From Heloderma charlesbogerti (lineage: Eukaryota > Chordata > Lepidosauria > Squamata > Helodermatidae): a stretch of DNA of 64,000 nt. Numbering within the stretch: position 1 is the stretch's first letter; every line of letters starts with the position of its first letter. The translations under genes and the position numbers were made by a program. The DNA lies in contig JANEZZ010000473.1 of NCBI GenBank assembly GCA_026122225.1, positions 186,001-250,000 on the forward strand, given 5' to 3'. Under the pieces are notes generated by a model, which searched no databases, was not told the origin of the DNA, and worked only from the letters and a program-made list of their open reading frames with translations. Positions 44,411 to 55,531 of the stretch are shown one piece after another.

Positions 44411-44829
44411 ACGATTCCCTCCTTTAGTGTTGATCTTGCATGCTCACCCACTGTGCACCAACATGTAATTGTGACATAATGGGACCTCTCCCCAGCCATG
44501 ATGAAGGAAATGTTTTACGCAGTTGTGTATGAAACAGAATAGATGCTAATTTGAGGCTTAAGCTGGCTGTAAAATGTACCCTTGGGAGGCTGGAAGAGAG
44601 GGATGGGCCTGCTTATTAGCTAGGCCTGCAGTCCAGTTGTAAGGGGGCCTAAACCCATCACAGTAAGGTAAAATCTTTCTTTATTTCTGGGCAGCAGTAA
44701 AGATAAGACTGGTCAGGCAGGCTTATGATTGGCCCAGGGCAAGTAGCCCTGGTTACAGAGTCTGTTGTAGTGAGAGAAGGAACAGGGAAGGCTTTAAGGA
44801 GGGAGTCTGTGGCAGAGAATATGGCCTGT

Positions 44830-44903
44830 TCTTTATTTTCTTTATTTTATTTATTTCATTTGTATACCGCCCAATAGCCGAAGCTCTCTGGGCGGTTCAC
44901 AAA
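44830..44903 (-). mobile_element. L2-type LINE 3' end
   Basis: TTATTTATTTCATTTGTATA, CCGCCCAATAGCCGAAGCTC, TGGGCGGTTCACA. It is cut off by the hairpin that follows. Confidence 0.65.
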
Positions 44904-44947
44904 AATTGTTTCCATGAGAAGAAAAAATTCTTCTCATGGAAACAATT
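44904..44947. repeat. Perfect hairpin, 20-bp arms and 4-nt loop
   Basis: AATTGTTTCCATGAGAAGAA (44904-44923), loop AAAA, then TTCTTCTCATGGAAACAATT (44928-44947) is an exact reverse complement. It starts right at the end of the L2 fragment. Confidence 0.95.
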
Positions 44948-45129
44948 CCAGTTCCACCGGGGAAAGCGTTCAAGGAGTGAACGCCACCTAAGATTTCTAG
45001 GCAAGGTGCCACTGGAGAGTAATTTTCTGTAGTAACCACAGGGAAAGGTGTAGGAGTGGTGTGAGGCCAGGCCTTAAGGGAGAATTCCTTCCTTCCTGAA
45101 TAATCGAGAAGGCCAGCAGCAGGACACAA

Positions 45130-45305
45130 CCAAAAGACCTGTGACATATGCATGGGTCCTTGTAGGGGGCAGCAGCAGCCCCCCAACATCACATTGCACC
45201 AGGCCCCAGAAACCCTCTGGGTGGCCCTGCAAAGCTGACCATGGGGGGGGGGCACCAAAGGGACTCCTCGCTCAGTGTGCAATTTATCCTAGGGCCGGCC
45301 CTGTT
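45130..45305. mobile_element. Possible 'AGGGCCGGCCCT' MITE
   Basis: It ends CCTAGGGCCGGCCCTG at about 45290-45305, a self-complementary terminus shared with the copies at 50.39 and 58.4 kb. The interior holds GGGGGCAGCAGCAGCCCC. The left boundary is not clear. Confidence 0.4.
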
Positions 45306-46351
45306 TGCTATCTGTTGCCTCTGTTGATTGTGTGTGTTCTCAGTGCTTGTTAGGGATGCTGTGGGCCTGAATTGGTCCAAGTGTAAGATAATGTGTTGCA
45401 GTTACAGCCCTATGCACATACCTGCCGTCTCACAAGCGTGTCTTAACTTTATAGGTGCTTCCAAGCCAGATTCCACAAGAGAGGGTCTTCCTGCACATCT
45501 TCAAGACCGTCTTCTGTTTTCTCCTCCATCACATGCTAGGCACATCTAGTCTGGTATTTATGTGGACAAGGTGCCATTCAGGAAGTTTACAGAAAGAGAA
45601 TGTGAATCGCTAAGGATTGGCAGAAAGGCCCGTGTTGCTTTTTCAAACCACTGGAATTTGCATGCATGGGAAGATGGTCCCAAAATAGAAGTACGCCACT
45701 GTGTATGGAGCTGCTTGCATCCATGATAACTGAAAACTACCTCATACAGACAAGGTGAAAGGACAAGAGCAAAGGGCTGTCCTAGCACAAATGGCAGTTT
45801 GTTGCTTATAGAAAACCCAAGTGTGATCTCCAATAAAATGTTGCAGTATACCATCACCCCTTGAGGAGTTTGAGCCAGCTAACCCTTCCTCTGAGATACG
45901 ACAAGCTGTTAGGGACTTTTGGATTCCCCCAAGCTGGAGGATACCTTTTTCTCAGTGGCCCCATTATGTCCCCATTTCTGTTGGCCCAGGTCACGAAGTT
46001 TATTATTAGAGGGAATGATGGTGCAAACGGTTCCCTCAGTAACTCCTATGGCAAACAAAAAGGAAATTCTTTTAAAGTGCCATGGTGTTGCTAATGAAAA
46101 CTGAGCTGAAAGTCTGACAAAGAAAAGAATCCTGAAGGACCTGGAGGAATTACTCCTCAGCCACCAGAACACTCAGCAGACATGATCATGATATGCCTAA
46201 CCCTGTGATCAAAGAAATGCATGTTCACTATGAATGCTTCTGCCTGTGGTTGACAAGGACATGTTTGCCGGGTACAAATCACATGCATGGCGTGTTGTCT
46301 CAACAGCACCAACAAACAAATCGAGCAGGCTAATGTAGTGTATATGAGCTC
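45306..46351. other. Unassigned spacer
   Basis: No gene or known repeat recognised. Confidence 0.3.
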
Positions 46352-46700
46352 TTCTACACGAGGCTTTTAACCCACGCCTTTACCAAGGCTTCTGCTTCTG
46401 GGTTCTTTGTAGGATTAAGATCAGCTCCTTTACATGTGTTTTTTTCCAGGGGATTTTTCTCTCCCTTTCTATATGTTTCATTACACAACCACTAGATGGC
46501 ACTGTCATGTAGTGGAATTGTGCAATTACATGAGAGTCTCATTCTGCCATTTCCAAATAATATCACACTTTCCTTGATCTAAATAAAGCTGGGGAAATGG
46601 TTGCAAAGAGTGGGAGAGGCCCCAGAGGATATCATGTAGAGGACCTGCAAACTACCATGAGTGAGCAATCACGAGTGCACAATAAAAGCGTTGTGTAGAA
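46352..46700. mobile_element. MITE with TTCTACACGAGGC ends
   Basis: From TTCTACACGAGGCTTTTAAC to AATAAAAGCGTTGTGTAGAA. The interior carries CACTAGATGGCACTG and GTGAGCAATCACGAGTGCAC, as in the copies at 17889-18246 and 60282-60634. Confidence 0.75.
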
Positions 46701-46844
46701 AGGCTGCATGTGTAAGATTGCCAAGTGTCAGTCCAAACTCTCTCCATCACTTCAAGAGCTCAGAAAAAAGCAACAAGGGTCACGTACATATATCTAAAAA
46801 AAGGGAGAGGAGGAGGACCATGTAAGCGTCCTTGGGTTCCTTGA

Positions 46845-46980
46845 AAGAGGAAAAATTGTTGTGGTTCAGTCGTTCAGTCGTGTCCGACTCTTCGTGACCC
46901 CATGGCCCATAGCACACCAGGCCTTCCTGTCCTGCGCTCTCTCCCGGAGCGTGCTCAAGTTCATATTCAAGAGGAAAAAT
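46845..46980 (-). mobile_element. 5'-truncated BovB fragment with 12-bp target duplication
   Basis: 46857-46968 (112 bp) is the extreme 3' end of BovB. It is flanked by AAGAGGAAAAAT at 46845-46856 and 46969-46980. It retains both CGACTGAA units and the normal stop region, unlike copy 1. Confidence 0.9.
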
Positions 46981-47114
46981 GGCAGGACATAAATGTCACA
47001 GGCTCCCATTGCAACTCCTCCCATCCTACTCAGGGGCTAGTTCAAGTGTGTGATAGCGGACGTTTCACATGCCTGTTGTATCTTGTATGTGTGGTTGCTG
47101 GAGCACTGACTGCT

Positions 47115-47335
47115 ATTATGATTAATGGGAGAAGCTGCCTTATGCCAGGTCAGACTATTTTGCTCAGTATTGTGCGAAACTGGTTGGCACGTGCCCTCTA
47201 GCAGACGTCTTTCACAGTACCCGATACCTGATCCTTTGCTGTTGTTTTTAAACTGGAGATATCAGGGACTGAATCTGGCAACCTCTATATGCAAAACATG
47301 TTCTTTACCACTGACCTCTGGTCCCTCTTCAAACT
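47115..47335 (-). mobile_element. tRNA-derived SINE (reverse)
   Basis: GAAGCTGCCTTATGCCAGGT, CTCAGTATTGTGCGA, GGGACTGAATCTGGCAACCT and CTTTACCACTGACCTC follow the reverse of the SINE at 48.6 kb, whose head carries the box B. Confidence 0.65.
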
Positions 47336-47394
47336 GAACTTTTAAAGGTACAGACTCCCTCCAGAAATCATTCCAGCTGGATCCAAACTGGAGA

Positions 47395-47930
47395 ATGGAG
47401 GATGCAAGGGTTGGAAAGAAGCATCTGCCTACCATGGAGGGGAGGGACATGATAGAGGTGTACAAAATTACGCATGGTGCAGAGAATGTGGATAAGGAGA
47501 CATTTTTCTCACTCTGTCAAACTACTAGAACCTGGGGTCATTCTATGAAGGTGACTGGTGGGAGATTCAGGGGAGAGAAAAGGAAGAACTTCTTCACACA
47601 GAGCATAGTTAAACTATGGAATTCACTACCACAGGATGTAGTGATGGCCACAAATTTGGATGGCTTTAAAAGGTGGTTGGACAAATTCCTGGAGGAAAAG
47701 GCTATCAATGGCTACTAGTCCTGATGGCTAAGTGCTACCTCCAGTACCAGAGGCAGTGAGCCTATGTACACCAGTTGCTGGCAACATGGGCGGGAGGGTG
47801 CTCTTGCGCTCATGCCCTGCTTGTGGGTTCCTGGTCGACAGCTGGTTGGCCACTGTGTGAACAGAATGCTGGGCTAGATGGACCCTTGCTCTGATCCAGC
47901 AGGGCTCTTCTTATGTCCTTAAGACTTTGT
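47395..47930 (+). mobile_element. CR1-type LINE 3' part (ORF2 C-terminus and UTR)
   Basis: A 107-codon frame (47395-47718) reads DMIEVYKITHGAENVDKETF, RKNFFTQSIVKLWNSLPQDV and FKRWLDKFLEEKAINGY, the CR1 ORF2 C-terminus, then stops naturally. The UTR follows through TGGCTAAGTGCTACCTCCAG to GATCCAGCAGGGCTCTTCTT. It is 5'-truncated; no catalytic domain. Confidence 0.8.
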
Positions 47931-47935
47931 GCCAT

Positions 47936-48619
47936 GCATTTCAACAGCTAGGTCTATACAAGTCTTGTTTTCAGATATTTCCAATGATCCAAGAAATTGG
48001 TTTGCATACTATCAGATTGCAAAAGTGCCATAAGAATGCTGGCGCCCCACGTGCCTTCAGATATGCAAAGTAAATGCAGCATACATTCTGTGTGAGGGTT
48101 TTAAAAAGCATGTCCTGCATTTTATCATAATATAGAGATTTTTCAGTGAAAGGTCACTCCCCAAAATACAACAAAATTCAAGTGCATCTAATAAGTCCAA
48201 GAGCCTGTGTCAAAATACTTACCTCATAAGTTTTGACTTTCTAGACATCTTACAAAAATTGTGATATATTCAAAACTGCCAGTCTTATGCACAACCGCTG
48301 CGGCGTTTAGGGCTGGCAGCCCCCCAAACCCATTTTTGGGCCAATAATTACATCATAAGGTATATGGATGAAACAAGCAATCATCTGCTCTGGAACAGCA
48401 TATATAATTCCAGACTGTTCAATGTGACTGACTTTGTTCAGCCATACCGCCTTCCTGATCCCTCCAAAAAGGAGACCCTTAATTAAATCATAAGGTACAT
48501 GGCTGAAACTGGTACCATTTGGTAGAGATCACTTTCCTGTAGCTTCAGAAAGATGCTATAGAAATACAATGTCTATAATAAACACATTTTCCCATTTTTA
48601 TCCGCCCACGCCCTTTGTG
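47936..48619. other. Unassigned spacer
   Basis: No gene or known repeat recognised. Confidence 0.3.
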
Positions 48620-48812
48620 ATTTTGCTCCTCTAAGAGGGGGAGGAGCTGCATGCAAAGCATGCGGAAGGTCCCAGGTTCAATCCCCAGCATTTTCTGCCT
48701 GCCTGAAATCCTGGGGAGCAGCTGCCAATCAGAGTCAACGATACTGGGCTAGATGGACCAATGGTCTGACTCAGTTTAAGGCTGCTTCCTATGTTCCTAA
48801 GAAAGGCACACA
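48620..48812 (+). mobile_element. tRNA-derived SINE
   Basis: The head has AGGAGCTGCATGCAAAGCAT and a box-B-like GGTTCAATCCCC, followed by TGGGCTAGATGGACCAATGG, CTGACTCAG and GCTGCTTCCTATGTTC. The sequence departs from a tRNA after box B, so it is a SINE rather than a tRNA gene. Confidence 0.7.
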
Positions 48813-49658
48813 AGAAGTTTTCCTCTCTTGGTGTGTCTGTATACAGCAAGCAGAGCGTGACATTAATTTAATTAATAAGCTGCTTGCACTTTAAGATACA
48901 CTGCTATTTAATTTTGGATTAATGTCAGGTAAGGAAAAATACTTGAAGCCTCTGGGGTGACCATGCTTATGAATATCACAGCACATGTGCAGAGGCATTG
49001 CAGTGCAAACACCAATATTGATTCTTCAAGACTCATTTTAAACAAGTAACATATGTTTGTGAAGTGTGTCAGTAGAACCATGAGCATCTTACAGAAAAAG
49101 ATTAGCTTCGTGGAAGCCTACAGGAACTCTGTAAGAAGGAAAATGCTTGGTCCAAATGTCATGTTTTATGGTTACAGCTGGGCTGGGCAGTTGAGGCGGG
49201 GGGAATAAAGATTTGGACAGCAGGTGGCACTGCAGCCTCTATTGTTTAGGGATTGCTTGTCATGTGAGGACATTTTTCACACATGAGGTTTAAAATACTA
49301 ATGTGTTTTGAAGGTTTGTTTTCAATGAGGCTCCTCAACTGAATCTAAGGCCTGCATTGGCTGGGATGGACATCTGATTTTTCTCCCCAATTCTCTGTTG
49401 TATTGAGAGTCTTCATATGGGACAGCAGGGAGAAATAGAGAAACACTCAGTGCCACCTATGAAAAGAGTTACATTGTGGCTGCCATGGTCACACTTGCAA
49501 ACTTGCCTGAAGCCGGAGTTTTCCAGAGCAAATAAAGGAAAATACACTGACGCAAAATGCTCTGTGGACTGAGGCTGGGGCAAACAGGGCAAAATGGTGC
49601 CCTCGGGGCCTTTGCACACAGTGGGAGGCCAGCGGAGGGGGTGGCGCCGATCCCAGCA
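48813..49658. other. Unassigned spacer
   Basis: No gene or known repeat recognised. Confidence 0.3.
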
Positions 49659-49662
49659 GGGC

Positions 49663-49782
49663 TGTGAATTCACTCTGGGTTTCGCTCAGAACTCTAACGG
49701 AGCTATCCATTTGGGGGATATGGTTCAGCACCTTGGATAGCTCTGTTAGAGTTCTGACTGAACCCTAGAGCAGATTCACAGT
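49663..49782. repeat. Palindromic MITE-like repeat
   Basis: GTGAATTCACTCTGGGTTTC with AGAACTCTAACGGAGCTATCC on the left pairs with GGATAGCTCTGTTAGAGTTC and AGCAGATTCAC on the right, around a 20-nt centre. It is non-coding. Confidence 0.75.
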
Positions 49783-49885
49783 ATAAAGCAGCTCTTGCTC
49801 CATCCCCTTTAGCCCTATTTCAGGTGTTATCCATGTGTAGCTGGTACACTTGGATAAAGGGGAACAAGGCTATGCTACTAGCCAC

Positions 49886-49960
49886 ATCCCTGGCATTCAT
49901 GGAATCATAGAGTAGTAGTGTTGGAAGGGGCCTACAAGGCCATCGAGTCCAGCCACACTC
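49886..49960 (-). mobile_element. CR1-type LINE 3' terminus
   Basis: GGAATCATAGAGTAGTAGTG, TTGGAAGGGGCCTACAAGGC and CATCGAGTCCAGCC are the reverse of the familiar CR1 3' end, here only about 75 bp. Confidence 0.7.
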
Positions 49961-50109
49961 AACGCTTCATGTGTTGAGTGTGGCTACCTGACAAGGGAAG
50001 CCAATGTCCATACAGCTGACCTTGGGAGTGGGGCTAAGGGCATGTGCAACACCAGGGTAGAGTACAGCAGCACAGCCCCGCCCCCAATTATCCACGCGCA
50101 TGTTGTACT

Positions 50110-50392
50110 CATGCAGGGCTAACCTAGGATATTTTGCTGCTTGCAGCAAAGGACAAGATGGCACCCCTCATTCCATACCAAGTACATACGTCAGTGTTAT
50201 TTCAACTCTGACAACAGGACAGCCTCTTCCACTGCAGCTGAGGGCAGCAGGCTAGCTTAGGGGGTTCAATGGATGCAGTACAGCACACACAGCTCTGTTC
50301 TCCAGCCCTCCATCATAGCTCCCTGCCTCCTAGAATCTGCTGCCTGAGGTAGCAGCCTCCATCTGCCCAATAGCAGGGCTGGCCCTGTATGT
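50110..50392. mobile_element. MITE of the 'AGGGCTGGCC' family
   Basis: It begins TGCAGGGCTAACCTAGGATA, with TTTTGCTGCTTGCAGCAAAG, and ends AGCAGGGCTGGCCCTG. The second half has CTGCCTGAGGTAGCAGCCTC, comparable to 58.9 kb. Confidence 0.5.
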
Positions 50393-51573
50393 ATGGATAG
50401 TGCCTGAATAGGGTTTGTGTAATACAAACATAATACCTTCAGTTGTCAGAAGGCTCACTCACATTATAAATGACGGGTTCTTGCTGTTGCTACAAGTGAC
50501 AACAGCAGCAGAAACCCTGTTGGCAGCCTGTCCACCATTTTGCATTCTCTACAATGCCTTGGACATAGCATCATTCTGGGTCATTGTGTGTATGTGTATG
50601 TGAGTGGCTGGCAGTGGGGAAACGGCAGTCATCACCAAAAATATGGTGGAGAATATTTAGAGAAAAATTTGCAACGTGGCCTTCTTTTTCAGGGATGGGG
50701 GTGAGAAAAAGGAAATTCTCAGAACTATTCTCAGGAAAAAAAAGTCTTCTGAGAAATTTCAGCTCATTTATATTACATGGCATGTTACTGGATAACTTGG
50801 ACATTATTCCCCAGCTAAAAGGAAAAATAAAAGATAAAAACAGTGACCACGCGTTCTTTCTCTCCTGCTGTCAGTGTGACCCGACTGCATCCAAAATTAA
50901 TCAACTTTGATTCAAAGCTGATTTTGCCATTAATTACAGGTGCAAAATTAAATAAAAATAACTTTATTTTCAATGACACATTACAGTCAGAAAAACCAAT
51001 TGCCAAAGCAATGGCCTGCTAAGAACTCCCTAAATATCAGGCGAGTCAGTGGCATGAATTATTGACATAGCAGCACAGGTCTGTTATGGATAGTTGGCTC
51101 ACTCACCAATGAATATCTTATCCAAGGACTTCTTCCAACATAGCATTTATCTTTACTGCAGTGGTTTTCGAATAATACTCATAGAAGCAATTCACACAAG
51201 GGAGAGAGGTGATGTTGGGATCAATGTAATCTCCATGCATTGTTCTATTAACCTTAGAAAGGCCTCGGAAATCTGCATTAGATAATCAGTTTTTCACCTG
51301 CATCATTCCCTAAAGTATGGAATGCACATTAACCTTTCTTAAGACACAGAAGTCTTATGGCTTTAGATCAAATGTAAACGTCTTTTAAAAAATTGGCAAG
51401 TTTTATATAGTCACATCTCAACAACAGCGTTCTGAAATGGTAAACATGCACAGTAGACACGTGCTTCCATCCAGTATTAGCTGAAGTTCCTTCCAAGACT
51501 GTGTTTTTAACTGAGGATATTACTACGATAACATAAAGTGCATTTTGTAAGAAAAGAGACAGCTGTACTGCTC
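50393..51573. other. Unassigned spacer
   Basis: A GTGTATGTGTATGTG stretch lies near 50586. No gene or transposon recognised. Confidence 0.3.
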
Positions 51574-51710
51574 TAAGGGCGCAATCTTTTGCATGTTTAG
51601 ATAGAAAAAAATCCTACGTCTCCCAGCAGGTGCCAGCCATATGCTGGCTGGGGCATGCTGAGAGATGTAGGACTTTTTTCTGTCTAAACATGCAAAAGAT
51701 TGCACCCTAA
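51574..51710. mobile_element. Palindromic Harbinger-like MITE
   Basis: 51577-51707 (131 bp) begins GGGCGCAATCTTTTGCATGT and ends ACATGCAAAAGATTGCACCC, flanked by TAA on both sides. The inner GTTTAGA(C/T)AGAAAAAA, AGTCC and CAGC blocks match the copy at 40668. Confidence 0.8.
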
Positions 51711-54234
51711 ATTGTCGAAACAGCCTAATTTAAACAAATTATTCGCATTTTAGCTTACTATTGACAGCTTCCCCATTTTTCTAATCCTCATTCCCCAATT
51801 TTTCTAATGCTCAGTTAATCAAAGATTATTGTGCCAGGCCAGCTAATCCTATTTGCATATTTGAGATCAGCTTTGTCTATGAGGCCACAAGAGTTGCTAG
51901 CCTGTAAATGTTTTCACTAGTCTGCTGGGAGCTGGCAAAGTCAGAGAGCTACATTTCTATGCTTGGCATGGAAGAAGGGACTTCCCTTCTCTAGCAGCCC
52001 ACTTCGTTGGGCACAGAGGAGGGATGGAGCATTCTATCCATTCTTCTGCCAGCCCACTCATTTGCCTACCTGGAATTCCATTCACTCGCCTGTGTGCAAT
52101 TCCTGGTCACCTATGGCTACCATAGGCTAGTGCTCAAATACAGGGCTGATCTAGGTTTAGAATACAGCGAAAGTCCAGATCTGCTGACCTTTGGCACATA
52201 AGAATATGGGCCATACTGGATGTATTTTTGAAAGTGTTTTTATCCTAAATTAGCAAACACTGGTGAATGGTGACAATCTCATTTGGGTGACTGCCAGCAT
52301 TCACTAGGGAAGCTTTGAGATTTGCGTCAGGCTTGACATTCATTTGCGATTGTCAACATCTACATGTGAATTCACTAGGTTTTAGACATTCGCTGTAAAT
52401 CTTCCTCTGCATGGCCCCCAGGCTGTCACATTTTAACTGGAGCTATTGAATACAACAGATTCTAATTTTCCAAATTAGTGCTGCATTGAATGTTTGCCCG
52501 ATAACATTTTAGGGAAGAAAGAGGGGCTTTAGGGATCCCAAAATATTTTCTTCAAACCCATTAATCGTTCCTTCTTTATAGCTGTTCATAGCACTTGTTT
52601 CCCTTCTCTGATGCTGTTTTAGTGCCATTTTTTCCCTTGCCTTCTTTTCTGCCCTGTGATCCCAGCCAATCAGCCTTCACAGAATAAAGGCATCATAATG
52701 CCATGTACCCACTTAAATTTGGCTACATGATAACATCACAAAAGTAATTCAGAGTGAAGGCACAGGGACAATGTTTTGTACCCTCATTCTGAATGGGTAA
52801 ACCATTTCACCCCTTTTTGCAACCCCCCCAAACGATCACAGAAGGGAGGCAACTTTTCAAAGCTGACAAACAATTAAACAAGAACCATATCCCCCCTCCC
52901 ACCCACCACCAGCATTTGGTTTATCCTAACATTAAACATTTCTGTAAGGTGGTTCAGATAACTGAGTTTGTGAGCATTATTCAGATTTATACCAGTAAAA
53001 TACAAGATAACAATACTGTTTGCCCCATCCCCTTCTTCCCAGATGCCCCCTGCCCCCATGTCCTTTCTGGCTCCTTTGTTTTCTCATTTTAAAATGTTCT
53101 TCTCCCCCTCACTCCCAATATCTGGAAGCATTTCCCCCTAACAATGTCTCTGATTGTTATTGTCAGGTCTATAACATTTCCCCACCATAAACCTTGAAAC
53201 TTGGGGAAGGCTACCAATAAAAAAAAAAAATGAAACTAGCAGCCACCGACAATTATATGATGGTACGTTGCTATCACAGAGGCTCGTTTCTTCATATTAT
53301 CCAGAGGTCTCCACTGAAAGAAGCCCCATACTGTTACCTAATCATTGCTACTTCTATGTTATGTGGAGAAAGGCCTCCCATTAAAGTGATATCAGAACTG
53401 GCAGAGGCTGTATAAGAGATAAATTGAGATGAACACCACAATGAAGTCAGTGGAGAAAACCTATTAACTTCTCAAGCCTTGAAAAAGGAAAGAAGCTAAT
53501 TGGTTTGGAAATATTTAGGAACCCATGTATTATGCTTGAAACTTTGACATTAATGGCTGACATTCTCTTGAACAATGGCATCTACTCCCTCCAATGCAAC
53601 TCTTCATGTAATTAAATCCTGGACATGGACATGTTCACTGACAAGTCAATTTAGAAACCATTCAAAAAAGTCTAAAAACAAACTACTCAGCCCAGGTATG
53701 GTCAACAACAGTACATACAAGTCAGCAGCACTGCTACCTTCTGCTGCACTTTGAGTTAGTTCTTATTTCAACCATTCCAAATAATATATTGTAGAAAATC
53801 TCAATATATATTTATAGTTGACGTTTTATTAGTTCTTTGATTTTCTCAAGGAAATGGATCATAACAGTATTTTCTGCAACTTACACTATTCAGTATAAGA
53901 ATAGTGCCCCACATAGTGAGATGTCCCAGGGCAGCAGTACAGGGTTTAATTTTCTTTGGATGGAGAGCATTGAAGACACCTGGTGTAAATGCAATATCCA
54001 TTCATTTTAAAATGGAGAAGGAGAGCACAGTGGAAGCAACATGACTCCAACAGCGGGCAGCATAATTGCTAGTCCTGCATCAGGATGCTTCAGTTTCAGA
54101 TAACTCCAGCTAAGCCACCTTGTGCCCTTTGTCACTGCCCATATTCAAACTGCTTCTTCTTGCCTCTCTGGGCCTGCCCCCCAAACTCTGATGAGTGTGA
54201 GAGGCTGAAGAGAGATTGCAAACCATTAAGCAGC
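51711..54234. other. Unassigned 2.5-kb spacer
   Basis: No gene or known repeat recognised; a poly-A run lies at 53220-53230. The largest repeat-poor stretch in the window. Confidence 0.35.
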
Positions 54235-54237
54235 AAG

Positions 54238-54385
54238 CAGCACAATCCTATGCATGTCTACTCAGAAGTAGGAGCCCAGAGAGCTTCAGCTATGGGGCAG
54301 TATAGAAATGGAATAAATAAATAAATTCCCATTGAATTTAATAAGACTTACTCCCAGGTGCATGTGCATAGGACTGCAATCTCAC
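54238..54385. mobile_element. 'GTCTACTCAG' MITE split by an L2 3' end
   Basis: Outer MITE: AGCACAATCCTATGCATGTC at the left and GCATAGGACTGCAATCT at the right. Within it, 54271-54328 is an L2-type 3' terminus (GAGCCCAGAGAGCTTCAGCT to AATAAATAAATAAAT). The MITE continues with CCCATTGAATTTAATAAGAC. Confidence 0.65.
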
Positions 54386-54434
54386 TGCTACTTTTTCTAA
54401 ATTCAAAACACTGATTGCCCATCAGATTAATCAG

Positions 54435-55232
54435 ATCATGGGTAGGGATGTCGGAGAATTTCTCCACAAATCTCCGGGAGGCCGAATGCCAATGCATTCG
54501 GCCCCCCGAAATTGGTGGAGAAACGGTCCGCCACCCCCCCGCCACCCCCCGGGATGGGACTTACCTTTGTCGAATGTCCCTGGCGGCGGTGGCTCCCGGC
54601 AGCAGTTCGGCGGCGGCGGTGGCGGCAGCTGGTCTTCCGACTGGCTGCCGCCACCGCCATTTCCAAGTAAAACAACAACAACAACAACAAACGTGATAGG
54701 CTACGTAAAGATTTACGTAGCCTATCATGGCTAGATTTTCAAAAAACACCGTGATAGGCTACGTAAATGTTTACGTGGCCTATCACGGCTGATTTCGGGG
54801 GGAAAAAAAGCACATATGCAAATGGCGGCGCTCATGGGCGCCGCCATTTGCGTTCCTTATTTGGGCACGTGTAGTCTACGTAAACATTTACGTAGACTAC
54901 GACGAAAATAAGGGCAACGCAAATAGTGTATGCGCTTCCCCCCCCCAAGTCAGCTGTGACAGGCTATGTAAACATTTATGTAGCCTATCGCGGCTGACTG
55001 CAGGGACGCAAATGGTGGCGGCTACGGCCGCCGCCATTTGTGTCCTGGCAGGAGGTGACATTTGTGGCCGGAGGGACGGGGTGCCTCCCCCCCAGCCAGA
55101 ATTTCAGCGGGGAGGGATGGGACACCTCCCCCTCTGCCCAGAATTTTGGGGGGAGGGATGGAGCACCTCCCCCCCACTGTGAAGCAAGCTGTGGGACCAG
55201 GTAAGGGACTTTCGTCCATCCCTAAATGGGTG
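54435..55232 (+). mobile_element. Hairpin-array hAT element D
   Basis: The element is 54443-55224 (782 bp), from TAGGGATGTCGGAGAATTTC to GGGACTTTCGTCCATCCCTA. Flanks ATCATGGG and AATGGGTG share only ATGGG, so the duplication is imperfect. Hairpins: TGATAGGCTACGTAAA at 54694-54727; GTGATAGGCTACGTAAA at 54751-54786; GCAAATGGCGGCGC perfect 14-bp arms at 54818-54851; GTAGTCTACGTAAA perfect 14-bp arms with a 2-nt spacer at 54871-54900. Weaker ones lie at about 54957-54990 and 55003-55045. C-rich block with CCTCCCCC at 55083-55175. No ORF of note. Confidence 0.85.
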
Positions 55233-55299
55233 CCTATAGCAATTCTTCAGGGCAATGTCCTCAGTCATCCGTGTGTCCAGAATTGTGTGAAGGTTACAA

Positions 55300-55450
55300 T
55301 GAATGGCCCACTGAATCCCTGATACATCTGCAGCTTCTTGGCAGGAATATTCATGATTGTGGGGATACGTTTTCCAAGTCATTGCCACCAAAACTATCAC
55401 CAACAGGAGGCTGTGGCTGTATCGAAGGATACATGTTACATGATTTACAT
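55300..55450 (-). repeat. Dispersed repeat, copy 1 of an inverted pair
   Basis: The reverse complement of this stretch matches 59040-59190 closely (shared GAATATTCCTGCCAAGAAGC, GATACAGCCACAGC, ACATGTATCCTT). On the minus strand one frame reads GGNDL, recalling the GGND block of SGNH-type hydrolases carried by some retroelements. The reading is broken, so identity is open. Confidence 0.7.
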
Positions 55451-55531
55451 ATGATCTCACCCCCCAGAACAAATTGCAAGGAGGCCCTTTGGACTCTGTG
55501 AATTGACCCATGAAGATGCTATCATGGGGAA

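Noticed and set aside
48620..48812. tRNA gene
   Set aside because: A box-B-like GGTTCAATCCCC is present but no cloverleaf can be closed and the sequence continues as a SINE body.
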